Shown in pieces: positions 33,689-39,550 of a stretch of 56,504 nt of DNA. The DNA comes from Fibrobacter succinogenes (GTDB taxonomy: Bacteria > Fibrobacterota > Fibrobacteria > Fibrobacterales > Fibrobacteraceae). The notes under the pieces were generated by a model. It made no database searches. It was not told the origin of the DNA and was given only the letters and a program-made list of their open reading frames with translations. The position numbers were made by a program, and so were the translations under genes. Within the stretch, counting starts at the first letter, position 1. The number at the start of each line of letters is the position of its first letter. Location of the stretch: assembly GCA_902800815.1 (NCBI GenBank), contig CADCGB010000005.1:99228-155731 (forward strand), in the 5' to 3' direction.

Positions 33689-34600
33689 ATGAGTTTAATA
33701 CGCAAAATAGTCGTTGCTGGAGGGACGCACGGGAACGAGCGGACGGGTGTTCGCTTGGTCGAAAAGTGGATGGCGTGCCCCGAATGCTACGGCACGTGCT
33801 GCCCCAGTGCCGAAGTTTCGCTGGTGCTTGCGAACCCGGAGGCCATGCGGCTCAACCGGCGTTACCGCGACTTTGATTTGAACCGTTCCTTTTCGCAGGT
33901 TTGTCTTGATGCATCTTCTGAACCGCAACAGTACGAGTTTAGGCGTGCGCGCGAACTGAACCGCATTTATGGCCCGAAAGGTGCCGACACGAAGACCGAC
34001 CTGTTGCTCGACGTGCACAATACGGGCTCCAACATGGGGCTTTGCCTGATACTTTCTGCGCGCGATGCGTTCACGATGAAGGCTTCCGCCGTCTTGACGC
34101 AGGAATTCGACGATGCCTGGATTTACTACCAGCCGGAAGAACGTTCTGCGTCGCCCTACTTCGGCACGGTCGCGAAGGCGGACGTGTGTATTGAAATTGG
34201 CCCGCAGCAGCACGGCACGCTGGATGCCCGCCTGTTTGAACAGGCTGAAAAGCTGGTGAAGCGCTACTTGGAACTTGCGGACGAATGGAACCGCGGAGAA
34301 TTGCAGAAACGGGCCCCCATTCAGGTGGAAGTCTACACGCAGTTGCGTGACCTCGGTTACCCGAAGGCATGGGCTGGGGCTCCCATCGAGGCAATGATCC
34401 ATCCGGATTTGCTTGGGGCGGATTATCGCGAACTTAAGAAAGGCGACAAGCTGTTCCGCACCTTCGATGGCAAGGACATTCTGTACGAAGGCGAGGCGGA
34501 CGGGCGCGAGAGCGTTTGGCCCATCTTCATCAACGAACCCGCGTACTACGAGAAGGATATCGCGATGAGCCTGACCGTAAAGACCGTGGAGGAATGGTAG
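33689..34600 (+). CDS. Aspartoacylase / succinylglutamate desuccinylase-like carboxypeptidase
   Basis: The 303-residue cytoplasmic protein belongs to the M14-related aspartoacylase family. Zinc ligands are visible in GGTHGNERTG (H and E of H-x-x-E) and LLDVHNTGSN (third His); DFDLNRSF carries the substrate-binding Asn-Arg. Such enzymes release acetate from N-acetylaspartate or related acyl amino acids; the natural substrate here is unknown. ATG 33689 is set by the family N-terminus and by the extended -10 TGCTATAAT, which ends 7 nt upstream. The next gene follows after 1 nt, so they form an operon. Confidence 0.88.
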   Translation: MSLIRKIVVAGGTHGNERTGVRLVEKWMACPECYGTCCPSAEVSLVLANPEAMRLNRRYRDFDLNRSFSQVCLDASSEPQQYEFRRARELNRIYGPKGADTKTDLLLDVHNTGSNMGLCLILSARDAFTMKASAVLTQEFDDAWIYYQPEERSASPYFGTVAKADVCIEIGPQQHGTLDARLFEQAEKLVKRYLELADEWNRGELQKRAPIQVEVYTQLRDLGYPKAWAGAPIEAMIHPDLLGADYRELKKGDKLFRTFDGKDILYEGEADGRESVWPIFINEPAYYEKDIAMSLTVKTVEEW

Positions 34601-34601
34601 T

Positions 34602-35264
34602 ATGAGTGATTTTGATATGAGCGGCGTGCCGAGCGAGGAACTTTCCTCCATCCCGGGCGAAGAGCGCCTGGGCAACTTGATGCAGTTGATAGAGGCTCAG
34701 AGGGGCGAGGGCTGGGAGTCCCGCCTTTCGGACATTCTCGATACCTTCGAGGATTTCTTGACGCTGCGCCCCGAACCGCCACAGGCATGGAAGGATACCT
34801 ATGCGGCGAGCGGCAAGCAGTTCGACTACTACCAGATTGTGCTCCCAAAGGATTTCGAGGACCCGTATGAGGACGATCTCGGCAATATCCGCCGCCTGCG
34901 TGGCGAGTTCGAACGTGTGCCGAGTACGATGGCGCTGGAACACGAACTCATCAGCCGCAATTACTTTGTCTACGAGAACGGCCACGCGGAGGCAATCCCT
35001 GCACCGCGCCCGATGCTAATGCTCGAAAGCCAGGACCGTGATGACGACCAGGAAGAACAAGAAGGCGATATCACGTGGGACTGCTGCATTTCCATCTTTG
35101 CGGACGGAAGTTATGTGGCCTACAACCTCGAAAACGATGACGAGGAAGTATTGGGCGAGGATTTCAAGGCCGTTTTCAAGAAATACATTGGCACGCTTTC
35201 GAAGATGCAGTTGGTAATCCCTGTGGAAGGGCGTGATTACGGCATCCTGAGGAGCGACGCCTAG
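34602..35264 (+). CDS. Acidic cytoplasmic protein of unknown function
   Basis: The 220-residue protein is strongly acidic (segments DRDDDQEEQEGD, NDDEEVLGED), with no signal peptide or membrane segment and no motif I recognise. GGAGGA ending 9 nt before the ATG lies within the end of the aspartoacylase-like gene, 1 nt upstream, so the two are co-translated. The HAD-like gene follows 16 nt later. Acidic proteins of this size in such operons can be binding partners, but nothing here shows it. Confidence 0.75.
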   Translation: MSDFDMSGVPSEELSSIPGEERLGNLMQLIEAQRGEGWESRLSDILDTFEDFLTLRPEPPQAWKDTYAASGKQFDYYQIVLPKDFEDPYEDDLGNIRRLRGEFERVPSTMALEHELISRNYFVYENGHAEAIPAPRPMLMLESQDRDDDQEEQEGDITWDCCISIFADGSYVAYNLENDDEEVLGEDFKAVFKKYIGTLSKMQLVIPVEGRDYGILRSDA

Positions 35265-35280
35265 CGTATTTCGCCTGCCG

Positions 35281-36186
35281 ATGGAAGCACTCGAACTCGA
35301 AATATACGGGCGGTATCGCGCGCTTGTCGAAAAGTCGGGCGCGTTTGTTGGGCGCACATGCCCCGCGGGGGGACCTGTTCGCGTTCACCTCTTCGACATT
35401 ATCGATAAGTATGACGCCTTCTGCTTTGATGGCTACGGGACGTTGTATAACCGCGGGAGTTTCGTGTACCCAGGCGCAAAGGAATGGTTCTCTGAACTGC
35501 GTCGCGCGGGCAAGGAAATCCGTCTGGTCACGAATGCGGCGTCGAACCTGGACCAGGCTCTCGCCGACGAGGCGGATGCCCGCGGGTTCGATTTCACCGT
35601 TGCGGAAACGATTTCTTCCGGGAGTTTACTGAAGGGCTGGTTGTCGCGTCTGCCTGCGGGTGGTTTGCCATTTGGTGCCGGTCGCGAAGTCTTTTATATC
35701 GGGCGTGCGACGGGCGTGAACGTGCTTGCCGAATGCGGGTTTGCTGCCGTGGAGAATCCGGTTTCGCCCGTGGTGGCAATATCCTCTTCGACGGCGACGG
35801 ACGAGATGTATGCGCAGGCGTTAAACATCTTGCGCCGGCCTGGATCGCTTTTGCTGGTGCTGAACCCGGATGCATGGGCCCCGAGGATTGACGGGACTCG
35901 CGCGCCTGTCTCGGGTGAACTCTGCGAGCGTTTGCGCCGGGAGTCCGGCTGTGCGGCGGAATATTTCGGGAAGCCTTTCCCGGGCATTTGGCAGAAGGTC
36001 CGCGCGACGTTTCCCGCGGGCGCGAAGGCGATTATGATTGGCGATACGCTCGGGACCGACGTGTACGGGGCGTATGTCGCGGGATTTGATAGCGCGCTTG
36101 TTATTGGGCGCAATGAGCCGGCGGCAGAACTGGATGCCGACGAGAAACTGCTGGGCGTAAGGCCTACTTATTACCTGGAACCGTAG
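35281..36186 (+). CDS. HAD-superfamily hydrolase, subclass IIA (NagD-like)
   Basis: The 301-residue protein has the HAD nucleophile motif FDGYGTLYNRG (about residues 49-59), LVTNAASN with the motif II Thr, and the C-terminal KPFPGIW plus IGDTLGTDVYGA for motifs III and IV. The cap region suits subclass IIA. The second Asp of the usual D-x-D is Tyr, as in D-x-Y dehalogenases and the D-x-W group of IIA proteins, so ordinary phosphatase chemistry is uncertain. The start has no clear Shine-Dalgarno. Its last 23 nt overlap the convergent gene at 36164. Confidence 0.85.
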   Translation: MEALELEIYGRYRALVEKSGAFVGRTCPAGGPVRVHLFDIIDKYDAFCFDGYGTLYNRGSFVYPGAKEWFSELRRAGKEIRLVTNAASNLDQALADEADARGFDFTVAETISSGSLLKGWLSRLPAGGLPFGAGREVFYIGRATGVNVLAECGFAAVENPVSPVVAISSSTATDEMYAQALNILRRPGSLLLVLNPDAWAPRIDGTRAPVSGELCERLRRESGCAAEYFGKPFPGIWQKVRATFPAGAKAIMIGDTLGTDVYGAYVAGFDSALVIGRNEPAAELDADEKLLGVRPTYYLEP

Positions 36187-36796
36187 CGGGGGTTGACTGC
36201 GCTTTCGCCGCGGAATCGGCGGGCGCGGGATTTTCAGTGGGTTGCGCCGTATTGGACTGCGCCGCGGGCGCTTGCTGCTCGCCGGGCTTGCCTGCGACAA
36301 TTACGTAGAGCGTGTCATGGACGATGACGGTATCGCGTACGAAGACGGTATCGTGTGCGCAGGTTTCCATTACGTTGATTGCGGGCTTGCTGGTGTCGGC
36401 GACGGCTGCGGAACTTGCAGGCGTTGCTGCGCTACTTGTGGGAACTGTTGCAGGTGCGGCGACTGCCGGCTGGTTCTTCTTGGCCTTTTCCTCTTCGCGG
36501 ATTCTTTCGACCAGTTTCTCGCGCTTGGTGCGCAGGTCTTCAAGTTCCTTTTTGAGGCGGGTCTTGTTGCCCGGGCGGCGTTCGCGCGAATATCTTCCTT
36601 CGGTACGGTCAATCTGGTTGTCAAGTTCGCGGAGCTCGTCATAGAGCGGGCCTTCGCCCTCAAGTGTGGGGGCGGGCTTGAACCAGTCAACGAACCTCTG
36701 CCACAGGGATTTTTCCTCTTCGGCATGCAAGGCGGTCGTCGCGCAGAGAGCAAGCGTGATGAACAGTGTCCCGGGAATGAATTTGCGGAAATGCAT
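36164..36796 (-). CDS. Exported coiled-coil protein with Ala/Pro-rich tail
   Basis: The 210-residue product has a signal peptide (core LFITLALCATTALHA, cut after about residue 25), an acidic/basic helix (about 50-105) likely to form a coiled coil, an Ala/Pro/Ser-rich linker and a short beta-like piece (DTVFVRDTVIVHDTLYVIV). It is probably periplasmic. Function unknown. ATG 36796 is preferred over the longer frame because the signal peptide begins there; TATCAT (36803-36808, minus) ends 6 nt upstream. The 3' end overlaps the HAD gene by 23 nt. Confidence 0.75.
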   Translation of the reverse strand: MHFRKFIPGTLFITLALCATTALHAEEEKSLWQRFVDWFKPAPTLEGEGPLYDELRELDNQIDRTEGRYSRERRPGNKTRLKKELEDLRTKREKLVERIREEEKAKKNQPAVAAPATVPTSSAATPASSAAVADTSKPAINVMETCAHDTVFVRDTVIVHDTLYVIVAGKPGEQQAPAAQSNTAQPTENPAPADSAAKAQSTPATVPGNK

Positions 36797-36932
36797 GCGA
36801 CAATGATAGAAAAAAGTTTGAGTGCGCATTTTTGTAAAAATTTCACGTAAACAAAGTTTTTCGGCTCATTTTGGCCCCTTTCCCCGTTTTAAGGATAGAG
36901 ACACCTTCAAAGTCTCCTAAAAAACTACCCGC

Positions 36933-36961
36933 TTGACATATACACGTGAAATAGGTATATT
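36933..36961 (+). promoter_or_regulatory. Promoter of higBA, overlapping the start region
   Basis: Consensus TTGACA (36933-36938), 17-bp spacer, TATATT (36956-36961). The -10 ends just 2 nt before the annotated toxin ATG. An imperfect palindrome GTATaTTATATgATAC (36955-36970) covers the -10 and start codon and is a natural autorepression site for HigA. Confidence 0.7.
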
Positions 36962-36963
36962 AT

Positions 36964-37245
36964 ATGATACAAAGTTTTGCAGACAGAGAAACCGAACTCA
37001 TTTACAACCAGGAGTTTTCACGACGATTACCCAATACAATCCAAAAGGTCGCTTTGAGAAAGTTGATGATGATAGACAACGCAAAATCGCTGAATGATTT
37101 ACGCGTTCCACCAAACAACCGATTAGAGCCTCTGCATGGAGATAGAGAAGGGCAATATTCCATCCGAATTAATGACCAATGGCGTATTTGCTTTACAACG
37201 AATGAAGGACAATTTTACAACGTTGAAATTGTTGATTACCACTAG
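36964..37245 (+). CDS. higB: HigB-type toxin (RelE superfamily)
   Basis: The 93-residue protein matches HigB throughout: IQSFADRETELIYN, the ALRKLMMIDNA helix, LRVPPNNRLEPLHGDREGQYSIRINDQWRICF and VEIVDYH. Such toxins are ribosome-dependent mRNA endoribonucleases that stop growth when freed from HigA. The antitoxin gene follows 9 nt downstream, the toxin-first order typical of higBA. The promoter -10 ends 2 nt before the ATG, so the usual transcription start would fall inside the first codons; either +1 is unusually close or translation starts another way. Confidence 0.93.
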   Translation: MIQSFADRETELIYNQEFSRRLPNTIQKVALRKLMMIDNAKSLNDLRVPPNNRLEPLHGDREGQYSIRINDQWRICFTTNEGQFYNVEIVDYH

Positions 37246-37254
37246 GAGATTTTT

Positions 37255-37551
37255 ATGAGCAAGCACATCAAGACACCGACAATCGGAGAGATTTTGAACG
37301 AGGAGTTCTTTACGCCCTTGGGATTGTCTGCTTACAAGGTCGCCCAGGCAATTAACGTTCCCGTTTCTAGGATTCAGGACATTCTTCACGACCGCAGGCG
37401 AATTACCGTTGACACCTCCCTGAGACTTGCCAAGTTCCTCGGCGTATCCGATGACTATTTTATCTCCCTACAAGATGACATCGATATCCGAAATCTCAAG
37501 ATAGAACTATCGGAAGAACTTGACGGAATAAAGCCTTTTGCTATCGCCTGA
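37255..37551 (+). CDS. higA: HigA antitoxin, XRE-type helix-turn-helix
   Basis: The 98-residue protein begins with the family segment TPTIGEILNEEFFTPLGLSAYKVAQAI and has a helix-turn-helix at about 25-60 (VSRIQDILHDRRRITVDTSLRL). HigA neutralises HigB and represses the operon. AGGAGA lies 6 nt before the ATG. The pair forms a compact module between a secreted coiled-coil protein and a FISUMP lipoprotein; no mobility genes are nearby. Confidence 0.94.
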   Translation: MSKHIKTPTIGEILNEEFFTPLGLSAYKVAQAINVPVSRIQDILHDRRRITVDTSLRLAKFLGVSDDYFISLQDDIDIRNLKIELSEELDGIKPFAIA

Positions 37552-37594
37552 CTTTTTACTACATTAAAAATGGTGAAATAGGAGGAAAATTTGC

Positions 37595-38545
37595 ATGAAG
37601 CGTTTTTTACTGGGTTTTGCGATTGCTCTTTTGGCGGCATGTGGCGACGACGAGAGCAGTTTCGCCCCGCGAGACGATGAACCCACCTCGTCATCCTGGA
37701 GTTCCGAAGGAACGATAGGATCCAGCAGCTCGGTGAAGTCTTCTTCTAGTGTCGCGTCTAGTAGTTCTGTGAAATCTAGCAGTTCCGCAAAATCGAGTAG
37801 CTCGGCGAAGTCTTCTTCGTCGGTGTCGAGCAGCAGCGAGTATGTGCCGTTTGACCACTCGAAAACTCTTGGCTGGCAAAAACTAGATGGTGGTTATAAA
37901 ACATTTACGGATTCTCGCAATGGTCGCAGCTATTACTACATAACGATAACGGGAAGAGATACTGCGGACAATGTGGCTTCTGTGACCGTGATGGCGGAAA
38001 ACCTGAATATCGGTGCCGATGTGCCTGGCGACCAGGACCAAGATGACGACACCGAGATAGAGCGTTATTGCTACAATAACGATACTACCAACTGTGACCG
38101 CTATGGAGGGCTATACCAGTGGGCGGAAATGATGCAACTGCCTAGCGAATGCAATACCAAGAGCTGTGCCGACCAGATTAAGCCGAATCATCAGGGAATC
38201 TGCCCTGACGGATGGCGCTTGCTGACGTATGATGATTTTTACATCATTTTGCATAGTGATGGAAATACTCATGGAATAGAAGGACTCCGTTCAACCTTTG
38301 GCTTTGGAGGGTATAACACGACAGGCTATAGCCTTGTTGGAGCTGGGTATAATTGGAATTATACTTTTTTATCCCTTACAGAGGGAACATATTGGTTCTA
38401 TCCTGAAGAGTCGGATGAAAACCCTAAAAAAGGGGTCGGATCGTATACATATGATTCTGCTACAACGGTGGAGCGCAAAGGTTTCTATCTAAAAAAACAC
38501 GGTTTCTCAGTCCGCTGCGTGATGGTTGAAAATCAAGCTGAATAA
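37595..38545 (+). CDS. FISUMP-domain lipoprotein with long serine-repeat linker
   Basis: The 316-residue product is lipidated at C16 (LAAC). Its linker (about 28-86) is built of five- and six-residue SSSS-x-x units, encoded by deliberately mixed TCN and AGY serine codons. A FISUMP domain (about 92-312) follows with VTVMAENLNI, YCYNNDTTNCDRYGGLYQW, GICPDGWRLLT and FSVRCVM. AGGAGG lies 8 nt before the ATG. An A/T-richer patch near codons 210-260 and the location between higBA and repeat DNA suggest a variable region. Function of the domain is not known. Confidence 0.91.
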   Translation: MKRFLLGFAIALLAACGDDESSFAPRDDEPTSSSWSSEGTIGSSSSVKSSSSVASSSSVKSSSSAKSSSSAKSSSSVSSSSEYVPFDHSKTLGWQKLDGGYKTFTDSRNGRSYYYITITGRDTADNVASVTVMAENLNIGADVPGDQDQDDDTEIERYCYNNDTTNCDRYGGLYQWAEMMQLPSECNTKSCADQIKPNHQGICPDGWRLLTYDDFYIILHSDGNTHGIEGLRSTFGFGGYNTTGYSLVGAGYNWNYTFLSLTEGTYWFYPEESDENPKKGVGSYTYDSATTVERKGFYLKKHGFSVRCVMVENQAE

Positions 38546-39044
38546 AGCATCTCCTTGCAGTTTAATACGATACCCGCGGTTCGCGAAGGCTGCAGCGACT
38601 AATAGTCGCAAGGCTTTTGCAGTACCTGCTTCGAAACGTTCCCTCGATAAACAGTCTTGGTCCGGAGACTCACTCGTGATTCTTTGCGGAGAGGAGGCGT
38701 TTCGCAAAGCAAACAATGGAACGAAGTGATTTTGTTTGCGTGCGAAATGCCCCTCGAAGCAAACATTCTAATAAAAAGAGGTTTAGGTAAGGAGCGGTGA
38801 TCCCGGCACAAGGCCGGGATGACATTCAGGTAAGGAGCGGTGACCCCGGAATCCCGGAACGGGTCCGGGACAGGCTCCAGTCCGGTGTGACAATGCGGGA
38901 TGACATTCGGGGGTTTTAGGGGGCAGAGCCACCTAGGCGTGGGGGTAGCGGATGCCGCAAGTAGATCCCCGCCTGCGCGGGGATGACGAGCCGCAGGAGC
39001 GAGGGGGAGACCTCCCCCTTTTGGGCGAGAATTACAAAAAAGAA
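38546..39044. repeat. Non-coding region rich in palindromic intergenic repeats
   Basis: About 500 bp without a credible gene. Visible elements: a 16-bp direct repeat AGGTAAGGAGCGGTGA at 38785-38800 and 38828-38843; CGGGATGACATTC at 38815-38827 and 38896-38908; hairpins ATCCCGGC/GCCGGGAT (38800-38820) and ATCCCCGC/GCGGGGAT (38965-38984). The last resembles the widespread CCCGC-CTGC-GCGGG-ATGACG type of intergenic repeat. The stretch 38560-38760 shows no clear feature. Confidence 0.7.
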
Positions 39045-39087
39045 AAAGACACCATGAAGGTGTCTTTCTTTCGAGCGGGAAAAGGGT
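39045..39087. repeat. Hairpin plus duplicated 3' fragment of tRNA-Gly
   Basis: AAAGACACC/GGTGTCTTT (39045-39067) is a terminator-like hairpin, followed by GAGCGGGAAAAGGGT (39073-39087). The same 15 nt occur at 39299-39313, spanning the 3' acceptor and T-stem end of the tRNA-Gly gene, where a similar hairpin also precedes them. This looks like a partial duplicate of a tRNA 3' end with its terminator. Confidence 0.6.
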
Positions 39088-39267
39088 TTGTTGCCAATCA
39101 GACTCCGCTGCGCGGCTGATTGCCAACCCTATGGGCTCGATGCTCGCAGGCTCGCATCAAGCTCAAAAAGTGCCTATTTCATGGCCACTTCGTGTCCACG
39201 GCACTTTTCTGCCGAACCCTCTTCGAGGGTTCTCGCCACCTTTTTCTCCCTACTCTAAAAAACAAAA
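39088..39267. other. Intervening non-coding DNA with two inverted repeats
   Basis: The spacer between the tRNA fragment and the tRNA terminator holds AAAAGTGCC (39166-39174) / GGCACTTTT (39200-39208) and the hairpin GAACCCTC-TTC-GAGGGTTC (39214-39232). No coding sequence is credible; the short open frames here are artefacts of the tRNA. Confidence 0.5.
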
Positions 39268-39287
39268 AAGACGCCTGGTGGCGTCTT
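39268..39287 (-). terminator. Terminator of tRNA-Gly
   Basis: AAGACGCC-TGGT-GGCGTCTT with an A6 run to the left, giving a U-run on the minus strand, 12 nt past the tRNA 3' end. Confidence 0.8.
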
Positions 39288-39299
39288 CTTTGTTTTTAG

Positions 39300-39372
39300 A
39301 GCGGGAAAAGGGTCTCGAACCCTCGACATCGACCTTGGGAAGGTCGCGCTCTACCAACTGAGCTACTCCCGC
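39300..39372 (-). tRNA. tRNA-Gly (anticodon CCC)
   Basis: The 73-nt minus-strand gene folds with acceptor GCGGGAG/TTCCCGC, D arm GCTC/GAGC, anticodon stem CGACC/GGTCG around loop TTCCCAA (anticodon CCC) and T arm GAGGG/CCCTT with loop TTCGAGA. The discriminator base is T, normal for tRNA-Gly outside the GCC type. CCA is not encoded. Promoter and terminator are both visible, so the gene is monocistronic. Confidence 0.93.
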
Positions 39373-39382
39373 GAGTGTTCCA

Positions 39383-39410
39383 AATTTAACAAAAAATGCC
39401 GTTTTGTAAA
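39383..39410 (-). promoter_or_regulatory. Promoter of tRNA-Gly
   Basis: Minus strand TTTACA (39405-39410), 16 bp, TAAATT (39383-39388), ending 10 nt before the mature tRNA 5' end. Confidence 0.55.
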
Positions 39411-39550
39411 GGCATAGCCCCTTTTTACCCCCTTTTTTGGCCTTGTTGTGTTTACATAAACGCTTTTGGCGGGCCGGACCCGCATTTTGGGGCGTTCCCG
39501 TGCACATTAATATATCTTCTAGTCTGGTGAATAAGGCATAAGGAGCCTCT

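Noticed and set aside
38599..39126. 175-codon minus-strand open frame with RHPRAGGD and VIPALCRDH segments
   Set aside because: Composed of palindromic intergenic repeats; such strings recur as spurious proteins in many genomes.
39131..39361. Plus-strand open frame ending in GLEPSTSTLGRSR
   Set aside because: This is the well-known false protein made by reading the antisense of a tRNA gene (tRNA-Gly at 39300-39372).
39250..39507. Minus-strand open frame with GVAQLVERDLPK
   Set aside because: Translation of the tRNA-Gly gene itself, a frequent annotation artefact; no start signals.
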